Assembly: GCA_023416735.1 (NCBI GenBank)
Contig: JAEZGX010000008.1
Span: 62,001 to 126,000 of the forward strand
Source: Verrucomicrobiota bacterium
Lineage (GTDB): Bacteria; Verrucomicrobiota; Verrucomicrobiia; Opitutales; Opitutaceae
Direction of reading: 5' to 3'
Length of the DNA stretch: 64,000 nt
This document shows, one piece after another, positions 50,602-62,146 of this stretch; positions within the stretch are counted from its first letter, which is position 1, and each line of letters begins with the position of its first letter. Below the pieces are notes generated by a model. It worked only from the letters and a program-made list of their open reading frames with translations. It had not been told where the DNA came from and ran no database searches. The position numbers were made by a program, and so were the translations under genes.

Positions 50602-51686
50602 TGTCGCCCCAGCTCGCCATCAACGTGCTCCTCGTCGACGACTCGCCGTCGTCCCGCCTGCTGTTGCGGCATATCCTGACTACTGATACACGCTTCGCCA
50701 TCCTCGGCGAGGTCGGCAGCGGCGCCGAAGCCCTCGCGTTTCTCAAACAGCGGCGGCCTGACGTAATCGTGATGGATGTCCACATGCCCGGCATGGATGG
50801 CTACGAGACCACGCGGCAGATCATGCAGACCCAGCCGCTGCCAATCGTGATTTGCACGGGCGTGCCGAGCCCCGACGAAGCGTCGGATAAGTTTCGCGCG
50901 CTCGACGCCGGCGCGCTCGCTTTGGTGGCGAAACCCGCCGGACCGGGCCATCCCCAACACGCGGAAACGGCCGCGAAGCTCATCGAAACCGTTGCGTTGA
51001 TGTCCGAGATCCGCGTCGTGAAACGCTGGCCGCGCGAACGCGTCTCCCGCCCGCCCTCTCTCCCGCGGCCCAGCAGAGAACCCGCGGCGATCGACGTGAT
51101 CGCCATTGGCACCTCCACCGGCGGACCGCCGGTTCTTCAAGCCATCCTCGCCGGCCTCCCCACCGATCTGCCCGCGCCGGTCATGATCGTGCAGCATATC
51201 TCCATGGGTTTTCTCCCGGGACTGGTCGAGTGGCTGCAGCAGTCCACTCGCTTGCCCATTCACATCGGAGCGCATGGTCAGGCCATGCAGCCAGGCAACG
51301 CGTATCTCGCGCCGGATTGCTACCACATGGGGATCGGCCAACAGAAACAGATCGTCCTCAGCCGAAGTGAACCGGAAAACGGACTCCGGCCTTCCGTCTC
51401 CTTCTTGTTTCGATCCGTGGCCTCCGTCTGCGGCGCACGATCCATCGCCGTGTTGCTCACCGGAATGGGTCGCGACGGCGCCCAAGAGCTCAAGGAACTC
51501 AAGACGCTCGGCGCGATCACCATCGCGCAGGACGCCGAGTCGTCCGTCGTCCACGGCATGCCCGGCGAAGCCATTCGTCTCGGCGCCGCCCACTACGTTC
51601 TCCCGCCCGAACGTATCGCCACCGTGGTTACAAACCTGACCTTGGGCCATTCGCCCGACTCCAGCCGCCCGCGGGCCGCGCTCTAA
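50601..51686 (+). CDS. cheB: CheB methylesterase
   Basis: A 361-residue CheB. Receiver: VDDSP, Asp59 in VIVMDVHMPGMDG. The methylesterase domain has the Ser in GTSTGGPP, the His in IVQHIS and the Asp in LLTGMGRDGAQ, so the triad is complete. It demethylates (or deamidates) the MCP. The ATG shares the A of the cheA stop (TGATG). It corresponds to WspF. Confidence 0.95.
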   Translation: MSPQLAINVLLVDDSPSSRLLLRHILTTDTRFAILGEVGSGAEALAFLKQRRPDVIVMDVHMPGMDGYETTRQIMQTQPLPIVICTGVPSPDEASDKFRALDAGALALVAKPAGPGHPQHAETAAKLIETVALMSEIRVVKRWPRERVSRPPSLPRPSREPAAIDVIAIGTSTGGPPVLQAILAGLPTDLPAPVMIVQHISMGFLPGLVEWLQQSTRLPIHIGAHGQAMQPGNAYLAPDCYHMGIGQQKQIVLSRSEPENGLRPSVSFLFRSVASVCGARSIAVLLTGMGRDGAQELKELKTLGAITIAQDAESSVVHGMPGEAIRLGAAHYVLPPERIATVVTNLTLGHSPDSSRPRAAL

Positions 51687-51701
51687 GACAATTCGATCGT
51701 G

Positions 51702-53108
51702 ATGCGAAATTCTGACCTCAACTCGCCCGAAATCCTCGTCGTCGAAGACAGCCTCACTCAGGTCGAACGCCTGAAACACCTGCTCAACCGTAAGAACTAC
51801 CGATTCCGCATCGCGCGCAACGGTCGCGAAGGCCTCGAAGCCGTCGCCGAACGCCGTCCCACGATCGTCATTAGCGACATCGTCATGCCCGAAATGGACG
51901 GCTATGAACTCTGCTGCCGGATCAAGCAGGATCCCGCCACCCGCAACCTTCCCGTCATTCTTCTCACCTCGCTCAGCGATCCCGTCGATGTGGTGAAAGG
52001 TCTCGAATGCGGCGCCGACAACTTCGTCTTCAAGCCTTACGATGAGGACTACCTGCTCTCGCGAATCAATTTCGTGCTGGCGCACCATCATCTGCGCGAA
52101 ATCGAAAACACACGCATGGGCGTCGAGGTGTTCTTTGCGGGACGCAGCTTCTACATCACTTCCGACCGCCTGCAGATCCTCAATCTGCTCCTCTCCACGT
52201 ATGAGACCGCCGTGGCGCGCAACCACGAACTCGCGTCCGCGCGCGATCAGTTCCGCGAGCTCAACGAAACACTCGAGCAAAAGGTGCAGGAGCGCACCGC
52301 GGCGTTGCAGCAGGAGGTCGCCGAACGCGCTCGCGCCGAAGCCGAAGTGCGCCGGCTGAATGCCGAACTCGACCAGCGCGTCCGCCAGCGCACCGCCGAA
52401 CTCGAGCGCATCAACGAGGAGCTCGAGGCGTTTTCGTATTCAGTTTCCCACGACCTGCGCGCGCCCCTGCGGCACGCCAACGGGTTCGCGACGCTGCTGC
52501 AGAAGCGGATCGCCGATAAATTGGACGGCACCGGCGTGCATTACCTCAAACAAATCGCGGACGCGTGCGTGCGGATGGCGACCTTGATCGAGGATCTCCT
52601 CGAGTTTTCCCGCACCGGCCGCACCGAACTCCGGCAGACGCCGCTCGATCTCAATTCCATCGTCGCCGAAACCGTAGGCGATCTCGAACAGGAAACCAAG
52701 GGCCGTCGCATCGAGTGGAAAATCCATCCGCTGCCGACGGTCTGCGCCGACGCCGCTTTGCTGCGTCAGGTCTTCGCCAATCTCCTCGGCAACGCCGTCA
52801 AATACACCCGCACCCGCGAGATCGCCGAAATCGTTGTCGGCATGGAATCGCGCGAGAGCGAGGTCGTCATTTTCGTTCGCGACAACGGCGTCGGCTTCGA
52901 CATGCGCTACGCCTCGAAACTTTTCGGCGTGTTCCAACGACTTCACGGCGCTGATCAATTCGAAGGCACCGGTATCGGACTGGCCAATGTCCGCCGCATC
53001 GTCTCGCGACACGGCGGCCGCACCTGGGCCGAATCCGCTCCCGACCAGGGTGCCACGTTTTTCTTCAGCCTTCCCACTTCGTCCCCCGGTTCCGGTCATC
53101 CGCTTTAA
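51702..53108 (+). CDS. REC-histidine kinase (first of two related)
   Basis: A 468-residue protein. The N-terminal receiver has VVEDS, Asp in VISDIVMPEMDGYEL, Lys in FVFKPY. A helical linker (EVFFAGRSFYITSDRLQILN) and a long coiled coil (EQKVQERTAALQQE) join it to a HisKA box SYSVSHDLRAPLRHANGF and an ATPase (NLLGNAVKYT, DNGVGFDM, GTGIGLANVRRI). I start at ATG 51702, one codon after a GTG. It lies 13 bases after cheB. A receiver-first kinase here probably takes phosphate from CheA and passes it on; its target is unknown. Confidence 0.93.
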   Translation: MRNSDLNSPEILVVEDSLTQVERLKHLLNRKNYRFRIARNGREGLEAVAERRPTIVISDIVMPEMDGYELCCRIKQDPATRNLPVILLTSLSDPVDVVKGLECGADNFVFKPYDEDYLLSRINFVLAHHHLREIENTRMGVEVFFAGRSFYITSDRLQILNLLLSTYETAVARNHELASARDQFRELNETLEQKVQERTAALQQEVAERARAEAEVRRLNAELDQRVRQRTAELERINEELEAFSYSVSHDLRAPLRHANGFATLLQKRIADKLDGTGVHYLKQIADACVRMATLIEDLLEFSRTGRTELRQTPLDLNSIVAETVGDLEQETKGRRIEWKIHPLPTVCADAALLRQVFANLLGNAVKYTRTREIAEIVVGMESRESEVVIFVRDNGVGFDMRYASKLFGVFQRLHGADQFEGTGIGLANVRRIVSRHGGRTWAESAPDQGATFFFSLPTSSPGSGHPL

Positions 53109-53114
53109 CATCAC

Positions 53115-55298
53115 ATGCACTCTCTCCCTTCCCGCACCAGCCCCGACGAAATCCTCATTGTCGAAGACAGCGCGACCCAAGCCGAACGCCTCCGCTACAT
53201 CCTCGAGAAAAACAATTATCGCTTCGCCGTCGCCCGCAACGGCGCCGAAGCGCTCGCGCGCATCGCCGTTCAATGCCCTTCCCTCGTCGTCAGCGATATC
53301 GTGATGCCCGAGATGGACGGCTACGAACTCTGCCGGCGGCTCAAACAGGAAGAGCGTTTCCGCAATGTGCCCGTGATCCTGCTCACCTCCCTCAGCGATC
53401 CCGTCGACGTCGTGAAGGGACTCGAGTGCGGCGCGGACAACTTCATCTTCAAGCCCTACGAGGAACGTTATCTCGTCTCCCGCATCGGCTACATCCTCGC
53501 GAACCGCCACCTTCGCGAAATCGAATTCACCCGCATGGGCGTCGAAGTTTTCTTCGCCGGTCGGAAATTTTTTATCACCTCGGACCGCCTGCAGATCCTC
53601 AACCTCCTGCTCTCCACCTACGAAACCGCTGTGGAGCGCAATCGCGAGTTGGCGAACGCGCGCGACGAGATGCGCCATCTCAACGAAACGCTCGAAGCCC
53701 GCGTGCAGGAACGCACCGCCGCGCTCCAAGCCGAAATCGTCGAGCGCAAGCAGGCCGAAGCCCACGTGCGCGAACAGGCCGAACTGCTCAACAAAGCCAG
53801 CGACGCCATCGTGGCGCTCGATCTTGAACATCAAATCACCTACTGGAACGCGAGCGCCGAACGGCTCTACGGCTGGTCAGCCTCCGAAGCGCTGGGACGG
53901 CCGATCACCGATCTGAAGTTGAGCGCTTCAGTCGATTATTTCTCCGCCGCGCACACCGAGTTGCTCGCCAACGGCGAATGGCGCGGCGAATTCGAAATCA
54001 CGACCAAACACGGCTCCTCCAAATACATTTCGAGCACGTGGAGCCTGGTGCGCGGCGACGACGACCAGCCGCGCTCGATTCTCGCAATCGATACGGACAT
54101 CACCGAACGCAAGAAGCTCGAATCGGAACTCCTCCGCGCCCAGCGAATGGAAAGCATCGGCATGCTCGCCGGCGGCGTCGCCCACGACCTCAACAACGCC
54201 CTCGCCCCCGTGTTGATGGCCACCGAATTGCTGCAGTCCGGCTGCACCGATCCGCAACAACGACATCTGCTCGGCCTCATCCGCGCCGGTGCCGATCGCG
54301 GAGCCGCCATGGTCAAGCAGGTCCTCACATTCGCGCGCGGCGCCGAAGGCAAACGCGGTCACGTGCAGGTCAAACACGTGCTGCGCGAAATCGAGGATCT
54401 CGCGCGTCAAACGTTCCCCAAATCGATCTCCATCCAAACGGAACCCACGCGCGACCTTTGGCCGCTGATCGCCGATCCGACTCAGCTGCACCAGGTGCTG
54501 CTCAACCTCTGCGTCAACGCCCGCGACGCCATGCCTCTCGGCGGTAAACTCACACTCTCCGCCACCAACATGGAGGTCGACGAAAGCTACGCCCGCATGA
54601 CCTCCCACGACATGAAGCCGGGACCGTTCGTGGTTCTTAGTGTAACCGACACCGGAACGGGCATGCCCCCGGAGGTATGCGCGCGAATTTTCGATCCGTT
54701 CTACACCACGAAGTCTTCCGACAAAGGCACCGGTCTGGGACTCTCCACCGTCCAAAGCATCGTGAAAAATCACGGTGGCTTCGTCACCGTCCGAAGCACT
54801 CCGGGCGTCGGCACCGAATTCAAGGTTCATCTCCCCGCTGAAGCCGGCGCCGCCGTGCAAACCACCGCCGCCCCCAAGCCCGCGCGCCCCATGGGCTCGG
54901 GCGAACTCATCCTGGTCGTCGACGACGAATCCGCCATCCGCAACATCGCTGCGCAAACGCTCCAGACGTTCGGTTATCGCGTCCTCACCGCCGCCGACGG
55001 CGCCCAGGCCGTCGCCATCTGCGCACAACACCGCGACAGCCTTCGCGCGATGCTCGTCGACATGTCGATGCCCATCATGGACGGCAACGCCGCCATTCAC
55101 GCCGCGCGAACTCTCGCTCCGAACATCAAGGCGATCGCCGCCAGCGGCCTCGATCCGAGCTCGCGCGAAACCTCCACCGCGCAGCGCGTCGTCGCCGACG
55201 CCACGCTCAACAAACCTTACAGTGCCGACGAACTGCTCCAAGCCGTTCACGACGTGCTCAAACAATCGCCGACCAACAGCACACGAAGTCCAGTCTAG
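53115..55298 (+). CDS. REC-PAS hybrid histidine kinase (second of two related)
   Basis: A 727-residue protein. Residues 1-200 are near-identical in pattern to the preceding kinase (receiver, GVEVFFAGRKFFITSDRLQ, coiled coil ending VQERTAALQAE). Then a PAS domain (DAIVALDLEHQITYWNASAE), the kinase core (GGVAHDLNNALAPVLMATE; NLCVNARDAMPLGG; GTGLGLSTVQS) and a C-terminal receiver with Asp in LVDMSMPIMDGN and Lys in NKPYS. Two receivers flank the kinase. It is 6 bases after its partial duplicate, and is the likely output side of the chemosensory operon. Confidence 0.93.
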   Translation: MHSLPSRTSPDEILIVEDSATQAERLRYILEKNNYRFAVARNGAEALARIAVQCPSLVVSDIVMPEMDGYELCRRLKQEERFRNVPVILLTSLSDPVDVVKGLECGADNFIFKPYEERYLVSRIGYILANRHLREIEFTRMGVEVFFAGRKFFITSDRLQILNLLLSTYETAVERNRELANARDEMRHLNETLEARVQERTAALQAEIVERKQAEAHVREQAELLNKASDAIVALDLEHQITYWNASAERLYGWSASEALGRPITDLKLSASVDYFSAAHTELLANGEWRGEFEITTKHGSSKYISSTWSLVRGDDDQPRSILAIDTDITERKKLESELLRAQRMESIGMLAGGVAHDLNNALAPVLMATELLQSGCTDPQQRHLLGLIRAGADRGAAMVKQVLTFARGAEGKRGHVQVKHVLREIEDLARQTFPKSISIQTEPTRDLWPLIADPTQLHQVLLNLCVNARDAMPLGGKLTLSATNMEVDESYARMTSHDMKPGPFVVLSVTDTGTGMPPEVCARIFDPFYTTKSSDKGTGLGLSTVQSIVKNHGGFVTVRSTPGVGTEFKVHLPAEAGAAVQTTAAPKPARPMGSGELILVVDDESAIRNIAAQTLQTFGYRVLTAADGAQAVAICAQHRDSLRAMLVDMSMPIMDGNAAIHAARTLAPNIKAIAASGLDPSSRETSTAQRVVADATLNKPYSADELLQAVHDVLKQSPTNSTRSPV

Positions 55299-55342
55299 TC
55301 CCTCGCGACTTCACACCCGTCCCACCGTTCTTTTATCGCGCA

Positions 55343-55729
55343 ATGGCTAGAATCCTCATCGTCGATGACACCCCGGATCTCCTCCAAGTCCTGGTCATGA
55401 TCCTCCGCGATGCCGGGCACATCATCACCGCCGCACGCGACGGTCAGGAAGCGCTCGGTCTGCTCAAACGCATCGAGTTCGACCTCATGATCACGGACAT
55501 CGTGATGCCGAACAAAGAGGGCTTGGAAACGATCATGGAAGCCCGCCGCGCCGTGCCTCACCTCAAGATCATCGCGATGTCCGGCGGCGGCTGGTTCCCC
55601 TCGCAACAATACCTCGCCATCGCCGAAAAGCTCGGAGCCTCCGCCATCCTATCCAAGCCGTTCAGCGGCGACGACGTGCTCGCCGCCGTGAGTCGCGTGC
55701 TGTCCGCTACGGAGGAGCGCCAGAGCTGA
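55343..55729 (+). CDS. Single-domain response regulator
   Basis: A 128-residue CheY-like receiver: VDDTP, Asp in LMITDIVMPNKEG, Ser in AMSGGG, Lys in LSKPF. No output domain. It follows the second REC-kinase by 44 bases and is the last gene of the operon, so it may be the terminal phosphate acceptor. It lacks a recognisable motor-binding hallmark that I could use to assert CheY function. Confidence 0.88.
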   Translation: MARILIVDDTPDLLQVLVMILRDAGHIITAARDGQEALGLLKRIEFDLMITDIVMPNKEGLETIMEARRAVPHLKIIAMSGGGWFPSQQYLAIAEKLGASAILSKPFSGDDVLAAVSRVLSATEERQS

Positions 55730-55764
55730 AGGGGCGCGCGCGAGACGTGCGGCGAAGGTCTATT

Positions 55765-58365
<2,601 letters not shown>

Positions 58366-58498
58366 GATTCGCCCCTTTCGCAGCCTTCGCGCCAATATGT
58401 CAGGCCCTTTCTCCCTCGCAACTCGTCCGCCGCTCGGCTGAACGAGAGACAATTCGCGCCGCCTGATCCCGCGCGGCGCGCCACCTTGTCTTTTTCGT

Positions 58499-58520
58499 GG
58501 CGGGGTCTCTCAACCCCGCC
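58499..58520 (-). terminator. Hairpin between the oxidoreductase operon and clpB
   Basis: An 8-bp perfect stem (58499-58506 with 58513-58520), 6-base loop, 13 bases past the stop of the beta-subunit gene on the minus strand. There is no T-tract after it, so termination would be weak. Confidence 0.35.
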
Positions 58521-58532
58521 CGTGGTGCGACC

Positions 58533-59486
58533 TCATCGCAACTTCGCGAACGAAGCCTGCAGTAACGCCAGATCCGAAGCGCCTTTCGTGCGCTCCTTCG
58601 CCTTCGCGATCAATCCGGCTTCGAGCTGGTTCTTCGTCGGACGCTGCTTCTCGTAAAACACGCCGAACGATCCAGGCCACGCTTCGTTGGCCAGCTTGAA
58701 CGCGGCCACTTCATCGCTCGTGTCGTGACGCAACGCGTCCTCCGGTGTGCCGTCGTGTTTCCTCTCTTCGATGAGCTTGAAAGCGCCGCCTTTGCGCGGA
58801 TTTCCCGCATCGAATGCTCCCGGATAAAATTCGACGCACTCGGACAAAATCTCGACCACGGAAAATCCAGGATGCTTCGCCGCGCGCAGCATCATCTCGG
58901 TCATGTGATTCACCTGCGTCGCATGGCTGCGCGCCACAAAGGTCGCGCCGCTGTTGAGCAGCGTGCGCATCGGATTGATCGGTTGGTCGATCGCGCCCGT
59001 CGGATCCGTCTTTGATTTGAATCCGAGCGGCGACGTCGGCGACGTCTGCTTCTTCGTCAGTCCATAGACGAAGTTGTCCATGATCACATACGTGAGATTC
59101 ACGTTCTTCCGCGCGGTGTGAACGAGATGATTGCCGCCAATCGAGAACCCGTCGCCGTCGCCGCCGAACGCAAACACATGCAGTTCGTCATCGCTCAGGC
59201 TGATGCCCGCCGCAAACGGCAGCGAGCGTCCATGAAGGAAGTGTCCGCCGTGTGTGTTGACGAAATACGGAAACCGCGAGGAACAACCGATGCCCGCAAA
59301 CGTCACGATCTTCTCGTGCGGGTAGTTTAGCTTTTCCAACACGCGATAAAACACCGCGAGCACGGCGAAATCGCCGCAGCCGGGGCACCAGGTGGGATGA
59401 TCGGCCGTAAGAAGTTTCTTCGTAAGCTGCGTGTTCGCGATCGGAGCAGCCGGGGTCGAGACCAGGGGAGTAGCGACGGTGGACAT
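58533..59486 (-). CDS. korB: 2-oxoacid:ferredoxin oxidoreductase, beta subunit (KorB-type)
   Basis: A 317-residue subunit: WCPGCGDFAVLAVF (TPP/Fe-S site), GIGCSSRFPYFVNTHGGHFLHGR, and the TPP motif GGDGDGFSIGGNHLVH. Together with the alpha subunit it oxidises 2-oxoglutarate (or a similar 2-oxoacid) to an acyl-CoA, reducing ferredoxin, or runs reductively. The start is the ATG at 59486; the open frame reaches 59885 but that part is antisense-like. It is 32 bases after korA. Substrate is inferred from KorB-like motifs, not proven. Confidence 0.92.
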   Translation of the reverse strand: MSTVATPLVSTPAAPIANTQLTKKLLTADHPTWCPGCGDFAVLAVFYRVLEKLNYPHEKIVTFAGIGCSSRFPYFVNTHGGHFLHGRSLPFAAGISLSDDELHVFAFGGDGDGFSIGGNHLVHTARKNVNLTYVIMDNFVYGLTKKQTSPTSPLGFKSKTDPTGAIDQPINPMRTLLNSGATFVARSHATQVNHMTEMMLRAAKHPGFSVVEILSECVEFYPGAFDAGNPRKGGAFKLIEERKHDGTPEDALRHDTSDEVAAFKLANEAWPGSFGVFYEKQRPTKNQLEAGLIAKAKERTKGASDLALLQASFAKLR

Positions 59487-59518
59487 CGAGAAAAAAATTA
59501 AAGGTTTTCGGATGGGGT

Positions 59519-61393
59519 TCAGCGAACGCGGGCAAGCGCGCTGTGCGACAATGCGCCGAGCGACGCATCGAGCGCCCGGCTCTCGAGGTGGCGGGCCACA
59601 CCCGCAACGATCTCGCTCACTTTGAACGTAAGCCCGTCGGTCTTCGTCACGCTCACGATCGCGGGATTCGCGTAACGCGCCCGCAGCATCATCGCGAGTT
59701 GTCCGTAACCGTAGAGACCTTCGTCGTTCAGCTCCACGACGACAATCTTCCGGAATCGCGCGAACGTTTCCTCCAACCGCGAGGGCAACGGATGCAGGTG
59801 TCGCAAATGCAGGTGCCCGCCTTTCACGCCCGCACCGCGGATTCTCGCCAGCGCCTCGCGGCCCGGTCCCCAACTCGAGCCCCACGTGACGAGCAACACT
59901 TCGCCCGCTGAGTCACCGCTGAACTCCGGATCCGGCAACGACGCGCCGAGCGTCTTCAACTTCTCGCGGCGCTTCGCCGTCATCTTCATGTGCAGCGCCG
60001 GGCTGCCTGTCGGATGCCCAAGCTCGTCGTGCTCCAGACCCGTCACGGTCGGATATTTGTTCGACTCGATCTTCGCTCCCGGCGGCGCATGTCGTGTGAT
60101 CCGGTCGAGCGGATACGGTTTGAAATCAGCCCCGCGCGGCGAAAGGTCGGGCTTCGGATCGACCATCAGATTCGCCAGGTCCGGCTCGTCGAATGCTTCG
60201 ATGCGCGAGGACAATGCCTGGTCCGTCAAGATCAGCACCGGCGTGGAATATTCGCGAGCGATGCGCGTCGCTTCCAATCCGATATAGAAACAGTCTTCGA
60301 CATTCTTGGGCGCGAGCACCACGCGCGGCGCGTCGCCGTGGCTGCCCCAAATCGCCTGCATCAAATCGCTTTGTTCGACATTCGTCGGCATGCCGGTCGA
60401 AGGCCCGCCGCGTTGCACGTTGATCACGATGAGCGGCATCTCCGCCATCACCGCCCAGCCGAGCGCCTCCATCTTCAACGAGAGCCCCGGCCCCGAACTT
60501 CCCGTCACCGCCAGCCGGCCCGTGTAGGAAAAACCAAGCCCCGTCGAAACCGCCGCGATCTCGTCCTCACACTGCACGAAAACTCCGCCGTATTTCGGCA
60601 GCTCGGTGCGGAGCATTTCCATGATCGAAGACCACGGCGTAATCGGATAACCCGCGCCATGGCGCACCCCGCCCACGAGCAGTCCGTAAGCGAGCGCCAT
60701 GTTGCCATCCATCGTGACCTGCGGCCGCCCGGAAGCCACCGTGCGTTCCGCCGCCTCGAAGCGATAAAAGATGTCGCGCAGGTTGTTCTGCGGCCACGCA
60801 TAGCCAGCGTCGAACGCCAGCATCGCATTGCGCACCACATCTTCCGCCTTCCCGCCGAACCGCTCCTTGATGAGCGTCGTCAACTTGCCGACATCGAGAT
60901 CGAAAACTCGCGCGAGCAATCCGAGCACGAAGATGTTTTTTCCTTTGTCCTTCCCTGTGCCGCCAACCGATTCGACCGTTGCCGTCGTGATCGGGACCGC
61001 CACGTAGGAGAACGCATGATCCTCCGTATTTGGCTTCACGTGGTCCGAATCGTAGAGGAGCACGCCGCCCGGTCGCAGCGAACCGATATGCGCTTCGTAG
61101 CTGTGCTGGTAAAACGCCACCAACATGTCCGCGCGATCGCCCGCCGACAGGATGTCGCCCGTGCCCATGCGCACCTGGAAAATCGACGGCCCGCCCGAAA
61201 TCGTCGAGGGGATCGTCATGTAGGTCATCACGTCCTGGTCGCTGCGACCGGCCAGCCGGGCGAGAAATCCGCCGATCGTCTGGATGCCGTCCTGCGAGTT
61301 ACCCGCGAGTCGGATAACCACATCGTTGAGCGAGCGGGGCGCGCCATTCACCACGGCGCCACCCTGCGTTTCAGGGGAGTTGGGACTAACCAT
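59519..61393 (-). CDS. korA: 2-oxoacid:ferredoxin oxidoreductase, gamma-alpha fusion subunit (KorA-type)
   Basis: A 624-residue fusion. The N-terminal ~190 residues are the gamma domain (VVIRLAGNSQDGIQTIGGFLA) and the rest is alpha (GNMALAYGLLVGGVRHGAGYPITPWSSIME, SSGPGLSLKMEALG, VVNVQRGGPSTGMPT-like block). No ferredoxin (delta) domain. This gamma-alpha plus beta set is the two-subunit 2-oxoglutarate:ferredoxin type. The gene is first in the operon. Confidence 0.93.
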   Translation of the reverse strand: MVSPNSPETQGGAVVNGAPRSLNDVVIRLAGNSQDGIQTIGGFLARLAGRSDQDVMTYMTIPSTISGGPSIFQVRMGTGDILSAGDRADMLVAFYQHSYEAHIGSLRPGGVLLYDSDHVKPNTEDHAFSYVAVPITTATVESVGGTGKDKGKNIFVLGLLARVFDLDVGKLTTLIKERFGGKAEDVVRNAMLAFDAGYAWPQNNLRDIFYRFEAAERTVASGRPQVTMDGNMALAYGLLVGGVRHGAGYPITPWSSIMEMLRTELPKYGGVFVQCEDEIAAVSTGLGFSYTGRLAVTGSSGPGLSLKMEALGWAVMAEMPLIVINVQRGGPSTGMPTNVEQSDLMQAIWGSHGDAPRVVLAPKNVEDCFYIGLEATRIAREYSTPVLILTDQALSSRIEAFDEPDLANLMVDPKPDLSPRGADFKPYPLDRITRHAPPGAKIESNKYPTVTGLEHDELGHPTGSPALHMKMTAKRREKLKTLGASLPDPEFSGDSAGEVLLVTWGSSWGPGREALARIRGAGVKGGHLHLRHLHPLPSRLEETFARFRKIVVVELNDEGLYGYGQLAMMLRARYANPAIVSVTKTDGLTFKVSEIVAGVARHLESRALDASLGALSHSALARVR

Positions 61394-61638
61394 GTCGAAA
61401 AATGGAAAAGGGAATCCTGGCGCGCGTCACGCGACCAAGGGGCGTCGCACACGTTGAGGAAGAGAAACGGGTTTGGCGAGGACTTAGGCCGCCGGGCGTG
61501 GCAGCCCGCTACCAATGCGCAGTTTAACCAAACTCCTTGGGAGTTCCCCCAACCGTCGTCGTCGGGGATTGCCCGATTCTTGCACCTAAGTCGTTTTCCG
61601 CGTTGCGGATTTTCCCCCATGAATAGGGTCGCCATTCC

Positions 61639-61977
61639 ATGAGCTTCAATTCCTGCCCCACGGCGGCCGGCAGCGTTACTGTTTTGCGCGCCAACGCGAT
61701 CCGGTTCCCCGCCCCCGAGCGCCGCGAAACAACGCCTTCTCTTTCCGTGCGGCCCCGGCCTCCGCTTTCCGCTCGAACCGACATCGTCCAGCTGGTCGAC
61801 GGCTGCGAACGCGAACTGCGCGCTATTCAAAGCCGCCTCGGCACCCCGGCTGAGCAAGCCGACGACACACTCCGCGCCCGAGAACTGGCTCACAAAGCCA
61901 AAAACCTGCGTTTCGCCGCGGACTTGTGGGAGCAGATGATGGCTCGCCGGAATCTGGACCCCCGCCCCGCCGCCTGA
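61639..61977 (+). CDS. Hypothetical small protein
   Basis: A 112-residue frame (MSFNSCPTAAGSVTVLR...) with an Arg/Pro-rich first half and a helical, charged second half (ELAHKAKNLRFAADLWEQMM). No family recognised and no clear ribosome site. It lies in an intergenic stretch before a tRNA. The 245-base region upstream (61394-61638) holds nothing I can name beyond a small hairpin at 61531-61545. Treat as possible. Confidence 0.5.
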   Translation: MSFNSCPTAAGSVTVLRANAIRFPAPERRETTPSLSVRPRPPLSARTDIVQLVDGCERELRAIQSRLGTPAEQADDTLRARELAHKAKNLRFAADLWEQMMARRNLDPRPAA

Positions 61978-61983
61978 GGCGGA

Positions 61984-62060
61984 TGGTGGACGCTACTGGA
62001 CTCGAACCAGTGACCCCGTGCGTGTGAAGCACGTGCTCTAACCAACTGAGCTAAGCGTCC
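61984..62060 (-). tRNA. tRNA-Val (anticodon CAC)
   Basis: A 77-base tRNA on the minus strand: acceptor GGACGCU, D-arm AGCUCAGUUGGUUAGAGC, anticodon stem CGUGC/GCACG with loop UUCACAC (anticodon CAC), T-loop GGUUCGAGUCC, encoded CCA. Confidence 0.95.
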
Positions 62061-62146
62061 GAATTGGGAGGCGAAACGTGTCGCCCGCCCGTGCGCGAAT
62101 CAATCCCGTTTTGCGCAAAAAATCGCAAGACGCGCGCGCCGTCTTT

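Noticed and set aside
58366..58532. CIRCE or similar heat-shock operator before clpB
   Set aside because: No TTAGCACTC-N9-GAGTGCTAA-like dyad; only a GC-rich hairpin at 58499-58520.
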